Assembly (NCBI RefSeq): GCF_026230105.1
Contig: NC_079484.1
Span: 9,873,805-9,937,804, forward strand
DNA: 64,000 nucleotides
Direction of reading: 5' to 3'
Source of the DNA: Diorhabda sublineata
Lineage: Eukaryota; Arthropoda; Insecta; Coleoptera; Chrysomelidae
Under the pieces are notes generated by a model. The model had not been told where the DNA came from, searched no databases, and saw only the letters and a program-made list of their open reading frames with translations. A program made the position numbers and the translations under genes. Positions within the stretch are counted from its first letter, which is position 1. Every line of letters starts with the position of its first letter. This document shows, in pieces, positions 26,930 to 38,794 of this stretch.

Positions 26930-29900
26930 ATATTAACGAATTTTGCTCTGAAGTGCTCTTCTTCTAGAATTCAAATGTTGGTAACTATTTAATTATGCAC
27001 CATTATTTATTTGCATCGGGGATCAAAGAATTTTATCGATGTGTGTTTTTATAGAACGAGTTCATTTTATTCTTTTTTTTTTGTTTTTATCTACTTGCTG
27101 ATCTATTTCTAAATTGAAATTATATTCGATTCTAGATGTTGAGCCCTAATTATATGAATTTTAATTTCAGGGGATTAGAATAACAATTTTATAACAAATT
27201 TTCGAACTCTGTTTCACATATTGTGAAATATTAAATTATGCAATTTGCTACTTTGTTGCTTGACATTTGACCCTATTTGGAAAATTAATGTTATATCGTT
27301 TCAAAATTGTATTTTCTAAAGTTACAGTATGATTTTCTGAGTTGTTATACTTTGCATTTATTTATTTAAGTATATCTCGATGCTCTTTGGTTTGGAAAAT
27401 AATATATACCTAGTGTTCATTTGATTTTCTGGTAATCTTTAAATCTCTAAATTCGATTAATCTATCACTTTTTTTATTAAATTTAACAAAGTCAATTTGA
27501 GCTTTTTGATGTAATTTTGAAATAAGCAACTTGCTCATAATTGTTTTTTGATAATAGTATAATCATCCTTCATTTAGTTTAGTTAAGGCTCAAAATTTTT
27601 TCGGGAAAGATTTCTTTTTGCCACTATTACCACGGAATATGAAATTGGTATACCGTAAAGGTAAATGCGTTTAAATTTGTCCCACCAAAAGAAAACTTTA
27701 CCATTATTTGCGTTGTAATAGTTGTAATAATTATTCTGGCCACGTTTATTCTGACGAATACGGTATATATCTATATTACGAAAGTATTAAAAATATGAAT
27801 TTCAATCGATAACCTCAACAGGTAAATACTTTCATGGCTGGATAAAACTCCAAATGGATTCTCGTTTCGTTAACATTTTTCCATATATTTTCCTTTGATC
27901 AGCGAAAAGCATATAGTATAAGCTCCCCTTTTATCAAGAATGTCGTATCCGCAATGAGAAATAAAAATATGGGATCATGAATTTTGCAAATTTTATGTAT
28001 TCAGCAATGTAGGATTGAAATAACGAATGGTATCGCATACGTACGTCATATGAGAAAAATATCTTTTTTTATTTCCAAGCAAAGTTAATACATTTATTAC
28101 TCTATTGATAATAACTATTAAATTCGTTCCTAAAATTTCAAGATACTCGATTTTCATAACAATCTAATTTATATTTCCAATTTTTTTAAAGATTTAATCT
28201 ACTATTTCGTGTTTGTTACAATTTCCAATTAACCACCTTGAAAAAATAAGTAAAATTTGGAAAATAGCTGCATCAGACTCCGTCAAACAAACACAAAACA
28301 GAGCAGGTTTCAAAATTAAAACAAACGAATAATATTTCCAGAATTTTGACTAAAACATAGAACGAGATTTAGAGTGCTGTAAAATATTTAACAAATGTTC
28401 AAGGACTTATTAGAAACGATACTTCTATTTGATATCTTTCAACAAGTTGAGTCGTTAATGGTTAATAACAAGAAATAATTCATTTGATAGAACAAATGTA
28501 TGGTTGTCAGTTTCATGCATGAATCGAGAAACATATGTGCCACAAACTTTGTCTACCTTTGGTAGTGGAAAATTCGCCATTGGATCTAATTCGAATCCAA
28601 AACATTTTTTACAGATATAAGTTCATGATATTTTCTCAATTCTATTCAATTCCCAAAGCAAAGGTGCTTGACACATCCCCAAATAACCAATGTATCCTTT
28701 ACGTAACAGGAAAAACAAAGCTCTAGAGAAACTGACCCTATATCATTTTGGATTTCGGCAATAGAATAAATTAACAAAATACACGAAAATATGGAAAAAA
28801 AGTTCAGTCCACTTATTTGATTTACAAGCATTCTAAGTCCTGTTGTATGTTTAAAACTAAAGATAACTTTGGACTGAAAATGAAATTCTGATGCAATTGA
28901 ACATGTTTTTTACAAATGTCAAAAAATGGTAAAGGTCGCGCATTGATGACAGTGTGCAAGTATACTATTTTGTATATTAATCTTTATGGACTGAAATCGA
29001 ATTAAAACTCAAGAAATCATTTGTATCTAAATGTTGAACAATAAACAGATCAGGCAAATGCAGCTCGTGATATTGTAGTTTCCTGTGCTGGAAGACTGCA
29101 TTCTTAAATTTGCAATTACTATAGATGTGATAGTACTTGATACAGAAATTATAATTTTATAATTGAAGAGTCTTCTAGATATTTTTTGATGATCAAAGTC
29201 GTAGATTCCCATTCCCAATGTCGCCTCAAAACACATATAACATTTCCGCATTAGCAATAAATGCATCTGAAGACTTTACTGTTCGGCTATCAAGCTAGGT
29301 ACATTTTTATTGCAATTTGAAGTTTGTAGAAATAATTTTAATTGCAGGTAGTGCGAGAAATAATCGACTAATTCGGGTATTGCATAAAAAATTACCATTA
29401 TGAGGAAAATTGAGGAATATAAATCCAGAAATTTGGAAAAAACTATCCATCGAAATAAAAAACTGACTTATTTCATAAATTCTGTGTCGTAAAAATAATT
29501 TGGATACAATTTTTTTCCCAGGTTCGTTGCTGAATACTATATCACAGGATTTTGCATCAGCTCAAACGTTAACGACAGCAGGAAAAGGAAGCAATACTTG
29601 TGGATAGTATAAAAATGCACGTGTCTATTTTCTTTGACGTTCTTGGAGGCACACCAGTTAGAATTTTCATTTCCCTACTTTCTTGTGCCCACGATCGGTA
29701 CCCATGATTAATGGACATTGAAAATGCCTAAAATTTCGCGATAAAATAAGATAATTTTGACGTCTTCGAATAATCTTTCGTTATACAAATAGACTGTAAA
29801 CCTTAATTTTCAGTTAAAAAACATTGACAAGTACCATGAAAATTTTTGAATATTGGAAAAACTGTTGGATGCGTCTAAATCAATGCCAATGTTCAATATT

Positions 29901-31765
29901 CACCATTTGACATTTTTAGGAAATATACTTGGAGAAAATGCAAGTGAGACTTTTCTGACTAATCAATGAAACGAAATAAGTATACGGTATGGAAAACAGA
30001 GAAAATAATAAAAAAAGAAACCTTTCGCTGATGATACTAACCAAATTAAATAAGATAAAAGTAGAAGTTTCGAAGTGTTTGGATTGAAAAACGAAGTGGT
30101 TATACAGTTGCATTAAAAATTTCAATTTCCAGTGGTTACAGGGATGAGAATATAAATACTACTCGGTGTGCTATGTATAGCTTCCTAGTTACAGAAAAAA
30201 TAATTTTTATTATCTTTCATACTATTATGAAAATTAAGTTTTTTCTAAATAAATTTTATGATACGAGTGACATTTTAAACAACTTGTATTTGAGGAAAGG
30301 AGATATTGATCTTGTACATTCCGTAATCAACAAAAACAGTCTACGCTGAGGAATAGAGCGTGGATTTAGTGTTTAAATCGCGATATTAGTTTCTAAGCTT
30401 ATTGGTAATTCTGACTAGATTTTGATAAAACTAAATACCCAAAGGGTGTTTGTACAAAAAATCAATAATTAAAATATAAAAAAAAACACATATAATAAAA
30501 TAAAATGAATCGATAAATTTAATGTCAAAAAAAGCAATTTTTTTATAGGTTTGAGCGCACTTCTTCGAATTTATCGTCAGTATTATCGTTAATTTTAAAA
30601 TATGGTTTAAACTAACAAATTCCAAGTAAATGAAGATACGTTATAGAATTGATAAATTGGATTAAAATGTTATTCTTGGTCCCAATTTCGTACTACTTCT
30701 GGCGATTGCCTTATCACTAAGAAGTTCGTTACCAGAAAAAGATGTGTTGTTTAAATTCAGTCTTACCGAAAAACGTTAGCTTTCAACTCAGCCATACTGA
30801 GAAAACTGCCTACATAAATTTCAAAAACTACTATACACTACTAATACTAGTGACTATGATAAGAAAAAAATCACACATGCCTATACTAGTTATATAGGAT
30901 TTTGCATATTTGGGCCCAAGGAAGATTGTTCAAAAAAGTTTTTTTTTAAACATTACACAAGCTTCAGTAAGGAATATCAATTACACTTATGTCTAGGTAC
31001 AAAAGTACTATATAGAAAGGGATAGCTGCAAAACAGCAGTGCCGTGCTTATATTACCTACCGTTCACTCGGGGGGAAATTGAGGATAGAGAGGAGGCAAT
31101 AAATGTGTAGAACGAAAAGATGAAACTCCACGTTGCGATTCAAATTTTATTAAAAAGGCCGTTGAGCTGCTATTCAATCCATATTTTATTTAGAATAATT
31201 CTATATTTTAATCAATCAATTTATTCCAAGAACTACTGCTATTATTTTTTGAATACTCAACTAATCAACGTGGTTCAGAAAATATAAACCATAAACATTT
31301 TCAGAATTTTTAGGTATTAATAATGATTTAATCTGAGAAATACTATGCTGAATAGTTTACTGAGAAATTAAAAGAAACAGTTGGCTATTATTGGAAAATG
31401 AGGAATTGTAATGTTCGCAGAATCACTTCAATGTGCTATGAATATATTTTCCGATTCAACTGTTTCTGAAACTCTCATATTTCAATATGGGAATGTTATT
31501 TCAAATTGGGTCCGTCTGCATATAAACGAAATTTATTTATCTACTATCATTCAAAAAATTAGTCAATTTGTTTAAAAGATCAATTTTTTTAGTGTTTGAA
31601 AATCGTATGTAAATATTTCTATTTCCATTATTAGTAATTATCAAAGCATCGTCACTAATTGAAAGATAAATCTCGGGTAAACATTTTCATTTTTTTTTAA
31701 ATCTATCTCAAACTAGACTTGTAATTTAGTCAAGTATCGAGTCTACGAATACTAACAAAGTTGGA
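26930..31765. other. Long anonymous AT-rich stretch
   Basis: Almost 5 kb with no coding, RNA or transposon motif I recognise. Frames are all under 90 codons with AT-driven composition. Confidence 0.5.
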
Positions 31766-31769
31766 TTCT

Positions 31770-32010
31770 CTGGAACCGTTGGTTATGTTCATACACGATT
31801 TGACGCGCGTTTCGATAACCAACTTACCGTCATCAAAGACTAAAAGTAATGTTTACCTTCAGTTATCGTCTTACGAAATTGTAAACAACGCTATATAAAG
31901 ATAAATTCTACATTCGATCTCTGAAGACGATAACTTATTTCTCGAAACGCGCGTCATATAGTATAATTGAGAGTGTTAGTATAAACAATGTGTTCAATAC
32001 GAGTACTAAC
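31770..32010. repeat. Hammerhead-like inverted repeat locus A
   Basis: Plus strand 31921-31955 reads CTGAAGA, a degenerate stem, then GAAA-CGCGCGTC. Minus strand 31836-31802 reads TTGATGA, stem GGTAAG/GTTATC, then GAAACGCGCGTC. Both fit the type-I hammerhead core CUGANGA-stem II-GAAA-short stem III-GUC, each with a defect (stem II on plus, C3 to U on minus). The left flank TTGGATTCTCTGGAACCGTT is shared with the 47.09-kb locus. Hammerheads with very short stem III are known from Penelope-like elements; an origin from these is inferred. Confidence 0.6.
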
Positions 32011-32890
32011 AATAACAGTTTAATCAAATATCAAATTGATATCACAATTGAGGAGAAGTGACTTATAAAGTATTTTATAGGCCAACCTACATAAATGGTT
32101 ACGCATTTTTCAAATATTCAGTAATAATTAATAAACTCATTAGAAGATAATCGATTTAATCTCTCACCATTTCAAAATCAAAAAATAAGTAAGTTGACTG
32201 GTCTATTTTCAAACTAGTTAAATGAAAAAATTGAGAGTTCAAGGTAAAGGAACTTTGTCAGTATATTTCATTCAACCCAAATGTGTCCGAGTGATTGTAG
32301 TTTATATTTTCTTCAACGGTAGATACTGTTAAAAGTTGTAATGTAAGTAGTAAGTAACTGATAAAACTAAGTTAAAATTAACTTTAAATAGTTTTTTCTT
32401 CTTCAAATGCATAATTTCATGTTTGATAGAAAGAAATTGATATCTCGTGTCTAGTTCGGCATCCAGTATCTTGCTCAATATTCCATTCCACACAAATACA
32501 TGACAAAAAACATTTAAAGCCTCTGCGAAAAGCTTCAGATATTTATCACGAACCCTACATCAATATCCTTGCTAGCATTCCAATCGAGTTAGCTTAAGAT
32601 GGTCAAATGAGAAACGAATTCTATTGATGCAATCAGTTCTTCTTTTATATATCCTGTAAAACCCCAAGTCGGCGCGAAATTGTATAGATTGAAAACGGCA
32701 CTTAGAAAGCTGGTTTTACAGATTTTACATCGAGCAAACATTTTATTATGTCAACCGCACCTGGGTTTTATTAACTTTTCAGCGAAGTGTGTTCCACTTT
32801 AATACATATATTCATTTTATTATTGCTACCGGCGGAGATCTACCGGAGGCTTTGTTTAACGCCGGAGCTCCGCGTAGCACACTTTGAGTA
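32011..32890. other. Anonymous DNA with a GC-richer patch
   Basis: No gene. The patch at ~32,830-32,890 (CCGGCGGAGATCTACCGGAGG) contains a small inverted GC motif. It may already belong to the Jockey remnant that starts next to it. Confidence 0.4.
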
Positions 32891-32894
32891 ACTC

Positions 32895-33245
32895 TGGATT
32901 AAGTGATTCCTTCCTAGGAATCTTATCGCAGAAACAATTCCATAGCCGCGCTGATAGGATTCTTGTGAAGCGGGGAGCTAAAATGTAATATTGATAGAAA
33001 TCTGTCCAAGCGCTATTTACATTAAGAAGATGCCAGTGTCCTCCAGTTTCTTTCAATAACACAATCTATCAGCACTTAATATTTAAGAATGCATTACGAC
33101 TCAAGACTCACGTGGATTGAACATATACTTAAGAGACGAGAGCAAATTGACTTAAGAACAAAAGACGTGTAATTATTTCTCGGAAGAAAATAAAAATTGG
33201 CCCTGACAACAAACTCCTAATTTACAAAATCATTTTAAACCCAGA
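32895..33245 (+). mobile_element. Jockey-like RT fragment, copy 1
   Basis: Plus-strand reading: QKQFHSRADRILVKRGAKM, stops, KSVQALFTLRRCQCPPVSFN (cf. KSxHVTFTLRRxxCPPVTLN), then after a shift MHYDSRLTWIEHILKRREQ (cf. YLGMHLDRRLTWKxHI), then NKLLIYKIILNP. This is the segment just after the RT catalytic core of Jockey elements. It is broken by stops and shifts. A second fragment of the same type lies at 46.1-46.8 kb. The minus-strand frame at 32,856-33,062 is its shadow. Confidence 0.8.
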
Positions 33246-34635
33246 CATATGATAACAAACGTACTTTTCGTTCCAGATTCTTGACAAGAACTTGAAAATC
33301 TCCTAATCAAAGTACAAAACACTGCAATAGACTAGAATTGCACTCCAATTCTCTTCCCCATTTACTTTTAGTACCCCAATTGGACCAAAGACTCAGAAGA
33401 AACTGACTCGCTAACTTGAAAGATGGTTGAAGAGGTCCTATTACTAGATATGATCCCAACACGTCAATAGGAGCTAAACAGTTCACAATCCAATCAATTA
33501 TAGAAAAAATTGTAAATTGTGAGTAATTTAGATACAAATAACATTTGATCAGTATGAATGAAAATAATCATACTGAATAGGATTTCCGAAGGAAATGTGG
33601 CAATTCAACGAAGAAGTGTTTGAAGGAGCCACATAACAAAATATGCAATTTAATGATGTAGTTACATTATGTAGTATTTTGATAAAAGTTTCCGAAGTTA
33701 ATGTGCAATGGAATAATTACAATAATGAATGAAACAAAAGATGTTAAAACTTCGAATGGTGAGGTTGATGGAAGACAACAAATAAAATTTGAAAATATAA
33801 CCAAACAAGTCATAAGTCCAGAAATATCTGTATATTATTAACTGTAATGAAAATTGCCTGTTACATCCCACCTAATGAAAATCTCTCATAAAAAAAGAAC
33901 GCATGTTTGAAAGTCTTATCTGGAAAACGCTTCATGATAAACTATATTGTCAAATTATCATTCAAAATTTATGAAAACTATTTGATCGAATGAAGATTAG
34001 AGATTGGCTTATTCGATTGTCAATCTACCCAATATAATTTGTACGTAGAAACAATGAAGTTGCAAGGAACAATGTTACTTTCAAATTAAATATCAAAAAT
34101 ATCTTTCAACAGTTTCGTCAATTACGTGATCTCACAAAAGTGAAGTAAAATGCATCGCAGTATATGTAAAATGTTACTGACTTCATTGAAATTACCCCCA
34201 AACCTATAATGCATCTACATTTTACTGATGAAACTTCATTCCAAAGCGCTGAAGATTATATTTGGTAAATATCACATGCCTATGAATCGTCAATTTTTCT
34301 TCCTCTCAGTCTTCCAAAGATCTATTTTGAAATCATGATTTTCTTTTTACCATTGTGTTGTTTGACTTTAGATTAACAAGTTTACTGACTCGGTTGAAGT
34401 AGTCTGAGTGTTGGAGCGAACCAGCACTGTATATTTTTGTTTAAATACGTTCAACATAAATACTTGTATCCCACATTATGAATGTTTGAAGCAAACCGCG
34501 CACATAGAGAACTACTAGTCCAGTCAAATTAGATCAAGTGTGAAGTTACTTAGATTTCCAATAAGCTGAAAATCAGCAAAATTGTTTAAAATATAGTTTA
34601 AAATAAAATATGGTTCCCCATCATTCCCGTGTAAG
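33246..34635. other. Anonymous DNA
   Basis: No secure motif. FTDETSFQSAEDYIW near 34,225 faintly resembles the first catalytic block of a DDE transposase but has no supporting context. Confidence 0.4.
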
Positions 34636-34640
34636 GAAAA

Positions 34641-35268
34641 AACGTATCAATACTTTTTTTCCTACGAGCCACAATTTCTGAGATATAACGATTAAAAAGT
34701 AATAATCGTCATAATTTGCATAAGTATGCCACGTATACATCTGTAGAGTTAATGTATGTTAAAATATTTTTCTATTGGTCATTGTAACTTACGCTTAAAA
34801 TATACATAGTTATAACTTATAGCATGTAAAATGAAACGCAGAAACCTTGCGACATCATGCATGTTGAAATGCTAAAAGTAAAAGTTCAATTGGCTTGAAT
34901 TTTTTCGGGTATATTACCAAGTTCATGTGTGGTTATCAGCTAAACTCTACAGATTGAGGTTGGAAGTTGGTCAGCAATACATTAGAACCTGTTCAAACTA
35001 GATATGGTTGCAAAAAAGTCGGACACTTTGTCCAGGTCGGTCGAGCTATTATATTGAATCACCAACAGTGGAGGATCAGTTGACGCAACACTGTCGTCTT
35101 CTCAATTTTTGCTAATTTCAATTATTTATCAATAGTTGGAAAAAACGTGCAAAGTACACTACCTCATATGTGGCGTTGAAACGTGTGCATATTATGATGA
35201 TTACAACTTTTTGAATCATTATATTTCAGAAATAATGGCTCGTAGGAAAAAAAGTATGGATACGTTTT
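34641..35268. repeat. Inverted-repeat element, ~95-bp arms, ~630 bp overall
   Basis: Left arm 34,641-34,735 (AACGTATCAATACTTTTTTTCC, ACGAGCCA, TCTGAGATATAACGATT...) is inverted at 35,170-35,268 with roughly 80% identity judged by eye. The 435-bp interior shows no transposase. It looks like a non-autonomous DNA transposon; family unknown. Confidence 0.75.
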
Positions 35269-36106
35269 GATGTAGATAATTTTATAATCTACAATTTTCG
35301 TCTGAAGTATTTTCATGATTTTTTTGACCTTTGATCTTCAATAAAAAATGTTCTATATACGAGAATGATAGAGAACTTCCTAATTTTATTTTTGATTATA
35401 TTTTGAATAATTTCACTGATTTTCAGCTGGGTCGGAATTTATGTAACTTCGAATGTCTAAATTGACCGGACTATACAATGAATATTTGACGAAAGAAAAT
35501 TACCATAAGTTTTATTAGCTAAGCACTTCATTGTGCATAACTCACTTGTTTACTGTACTCGAGTGTAATGCTAAAGATTTTGAGCAGTAGTTAATATTTC
35601 AGCTACTTAAGGACTTTTTACTCGATTAAACTAAGCGTTGTGAGATTTCATTCAATTAGAGAAGACCTAGGTATGATGGTTACCTGATAAATGGAAGTAT
35701 TCAATAAGAATTTGAAATGGTTAATATGTTATCATGATCAAGGAAATCTATAACAGAATATACAATTACAGCCCCTAATAGCAATATATCACAATATGTT
35801 TATAACTCAGATTAATTGTTTAATTGTTGTTTGGTTTATTTTTTCAAGATAGAATTATGTACATTGAAATTCTCTTCATTAGAAAATACAACAGATTGGT
35901 TGAATTTACGAAGAATTTTTTTGTAATGAATTTAATAGCAACTTTAAGTTGACCGTTTTATTAAAATTTGTTTAATTCTCATCTTTTCATTCCACCAAAG
36001 AAAAGAAAATAAATAAAAAAACTAAGTGAAAACTGCAAGAATGGTATTATTAATTCAAAATAAGCATTTACAACAAAAAATCAAAGAAAAACAAAACAAT
36101 GTACAT
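35269..36106. other. Anonymous DNA
   Basis: AT-rich sequence beyond the putative brat poly(A) site. Nothing recognised. Confidence 0.5.
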
Positions 36107-36112
36107 TTTATT
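36107..36112 (-). terminator. Candidate poly(A) signal AATAAA
   Basis: Plus-strand TTTATT at 36107-36112 reads AATAAA on the brat strand. It is followed by T/GT-rich sequence to about 36,070, the arrangement expected of a cleavage and polyadenylation site. It fits brat as the only minus-strand gene here, but AATAAA is common in AT-rich DNA. Confidence 0.4.
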
Positions 36113-36186
36113 TAAGAACAAATTTTACCATTAAATTAAGATAACAACGGAGTTTTAAAAATGCAGTAATAATAATAATAATAAAA

Positions 36187-36420
36187 TTGAGCGCCGTGTT
36201 GCACCGAGGTCATTCTGAGACTTCCGTTTCTCAAGGTGCCCATCCAAGGACGTCTACGAACAATAGAAAAAATATAGTGGCTCTAAAGAAGACACTTGAA
36301 AACAACATATACAACACTTGTCGGATGGGCATCGAGAGACGAATGGTCCGAAGTAACTGGGTGCCGCAGGGTTCTCCTCTCAGGGCTGGTTACTGGGATG
36401 AGATCGCTTAGCCCTTAAGA
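36187..36420. other. GC-richer island downstream of brat
   Basis: About 230 bp of clearly higher GC than the surroundings, bordered on the left by (TAA)n. A 74-codon plus-strand frame crosses it and includes VPQGSPL, reminiscent of the RT motif QGSPL. The residues around it do not otherwise look like a reverse transcriptase and I do not recognise the peptide. It may be a conserved 3' UTR block of brat or an old element. Confidence 0.35.
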
Positions 36421-36696
36421 CATTGCGAACCAATCGCCTCCGGTCTCAAAACACAACAATGATATAATTTAATAAAAAATAAGAAAAATCATTATAAAAA
36501 AACTTGGGGTATTGCTATCGAGATAAAACCACGAGAATAGGACAATTTTATTAACGTCAACATCGATAAAAAAATTGACATGTATTAATTTAATCACCTA
36601 CATTATTTAATATTAAAAATATTCACTTAGCTTATCCCAACAGTCTTTGAATGCGAGAGAATTGAAGCACATTAGTTGTTTTGTTTCAAGTACACG

Positions 36697-36803
36697 TATA
36701 TTATGTTGACATTATTTGGAAAAGAGCCTAAGCACTGAAACCATTAATCTACATCAAAGTAAACGTAGTTTCGGTCCTTATCGGATTATGTCAACATAAT
36801 ATA
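36697..36803. repeat. 107-bp stem-loop with 19-bp arms
   Basis: TATATTATGTTGACATTAT at 36697-36715 is inverted at 36785-36803 with one mismatch zone. The inner parts also show partial complementarity. It could be a small MITE, or an RNA hairpin if the brat 3' UTR reaches this far. Confidence 0.5.
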
Positions 36804-37199
36804 GCTGATAATTTAGTTCGTGTAAATTTGGCTTAAGGATTAATTACAATGTGTTTTTTTTTCTACAATTCCTCGCATAATAATTGGTTTGAATTAGATA
36901 AGTGGTCTAATATAATTATTACCTAAATAGATTCGTTCTACAATATATTTTTAGTACATATTTGGTGCGCAAATAAGAGGTTACGGTAGTTATGAAAATT
37001 GGTTTTGATATATTTCGTTCTTTCCAAATTTCTACTTTGTCACAAGCAAGGTTAGAAACAACAGTTGAGGCAGTGGGTTCATGGACAAAACACCAAGAAG
37101 GGAATGTAGATTCCATGATTCTCAAATAATAAGAAAGTGAAAAAACATATAATAAAAAGAGTGTTACTTCTACACGCCTTTACTGATTACGATGTGGAA

Positions 37200-37480
37200 T
37201 ATTAAATGAAATTTCCAAAAAATTTGAATTAGAATTAGTTCATCCAAGTATTAGAAGGTAGTTCAGTAACAAAAACTACGTCAGAACAAAATAAGAATAT
37301 TTGAAACCAACAAAGGAGTAATATTAGATGAGGCATAAAGCAAGGTTCTGGAAAATGGCGAGTTATTATGGCCATATTAATGATATGGTCATATTTGCAG
37401 AGAACGAAGAAACGCTTAATCAGAAGTAGAGGGATGGGCGAAATGAACAAAGATACTGATTATTGAGGGAAGAAATTACA
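37200..37480 (+). mobile_element. Non-LTR retrotransposon RT scrap
   Basis: Plus-strand peptides in shifted frames give ETNKGV..., then a stop, then GIKQGS (RT motif GIKQGC/S), then DMVIFAENEETLNQ around 37,375-37,425. This is the YADD-region motif with the YADD residues lost (reads GHIND) and the segment between the motifs deleted. It is an inactive remnant of an RTE/CR1-type element. It is antisense to brat and would lie within its 3' UTR if that UTR reaches 36.1 kb. Confidence 0.6.
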
Positions 37481-37589
37481 CGAAGAGCTACCATAAACGA
37501 GAATCGAAAGAAACGCGAGATAATTTTAGACCCGAAGAAAAAAGAAACTCAAACCTCAAGTCTTACATCCGTAAGTATATAAAGGGGAT

Positions 37590-37621
<32 letters not shown>
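37590..37621. repeat. (AAGT)n microsatellite
   Basis: About eight uninterrupted AAGT units. A simple tetranucleotide repeat. Confidence 0.95.
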
Positions 37622-38498
37622 TATATGAGGTGGCAAAGTATAAATTCGAATAAAGAGTATATGAACATCGAATAACCTATTTTCAAAACTATCAAATGAA
37701 TGTACCTACTATTTGAAGACAATATTCGAATTTACTTAAACGTAAAGTTTGCTCTAAATATAAAATATATAAATAAAATAAATAAAATATTGTCATGTGT
37801 CGGCAAAATAAAAACAAGAAAAAAAAACAAAAACGTGACCTAGGAAGGATTATCAGGTAGGGGATGATGTCTCGTGGTTTTTTTTTCGAAAGTAACAATA
37901 CCTAACGCATTTGAACGAAAAAAATCTAGCTAAGTATTATAGTCTTGATATGGGGATATAGTTCCCAAAGGACGCGAATCCATGTAATTCTGAATTCGCA
38001 CCCTATATCTTAAACTCGGCAGCATCAACAAACAAATATATTACTACAAAAAAAAACTACAAACTAAGTAAAAAAATAAGAGTTGGTGGAAATATGTAGT
38101 AGCATGCAGCACCACACATACACAAAAGTAACTAATTTTATGTGAATAACAAAACTAAAATTACGTAAACATAAAAACAAATGCCGACAACGGGTTTTTA
38201 ATTTCCCGAGCGGCGGAAATGTGGGCACGGCACGTGGTATTTTATAGTATACAAACATCCACTAAATAGGAAAAATTGGAGAGAACAATAATAAAAATTA
38301 AACACTACGAAATTGAAAGTTCTCGGTTGACTAGGGTCCGTAACAACGCGGCATCCCGCTAACAACAAGGCGCTATTTCTAAGAACATACACAACATCAT
38401 ACACGCATATTAAAATAGATCATTATCATCGGAAACTGCTCAATTTAAATTACAACAATGGCCCAGGCACCATGCGATGCTTGGTTAACATTTCTAAT

Positions 38499-38521
38499 CT
38501 GAATAATAATAATAATAATAT
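38499..38521. repeat. (AAT)n microsatellite
   Basis: About seven AAT units in the putative brat 3' UTR. Confidence 0.9.
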
Positions 38522-38794
38522 CCCTGTTTTAAAAATTGATAAATTTGGTCATACAACATGGCAACAGGCCACCACAGTAGCGACTCTGTCCAGCTTCGCG
38601 TAGTCAAACGTTATAATATTAAAATATCAACATGTGAAATACAGTACAAAACTATGACGATAAATCTCGTGAAAATTTTGACAACTTTAAAAAAATAATA
38701 CGAGTAACAGACCAGCATCCGACCACTCCATTCAAAAATGCATCAACAAAAAGTGTTGGGAATGGCGGCTGGAGACCCTGCCCGGAGGAAATGT

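Larger units (their letters stand above)
36107..38794 (-). other. Putative brat 3' UTR / downstream region
   Basis: No minus-strand coding potential follows the brat stop. The first convincing minus-strand poly(A) signal I find is AATAAA at 36112-36107, followed by a GT/T-rich stretch (TTGTTTTGTTTTTCTTTG). That would make a ~2.7-kb 3' UTR, plausible for a post-transcriptional regulator. The stretch contains an (AAT)n run near 38,500, an (AAGT)n run at 37,591, a reverse-transcriptase scrap in antisense (37.2-37.5 kb), a 107-bp hairpin (36.7-36.8 kb) and a GC-richer island (36.19-36.42 kb). An earlier ATTAAA at about 38.2 kb could end a shorter form. Confidence 0.4.

Noticed and set aside
32856..33062. 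Minus-strand 68-codon frame with RLWN-like motif
   Set aside because: The plus strand at the same place clearly encodes a Jockey RT segment, so this frame is a shadow.
34200..34270. FTDETSFQSAEDYIW as a transposase catalytic block
   Set aside because: Only about a dozen residues match and no second block is found.
36187..36411. VPQGSPL as a reverse-transcriptase motif
   Set aside because: Neighbouring residues do not fit RT motifs, and the RT scrap at 37.3 kb is 1 kb away in the wrong spacing.
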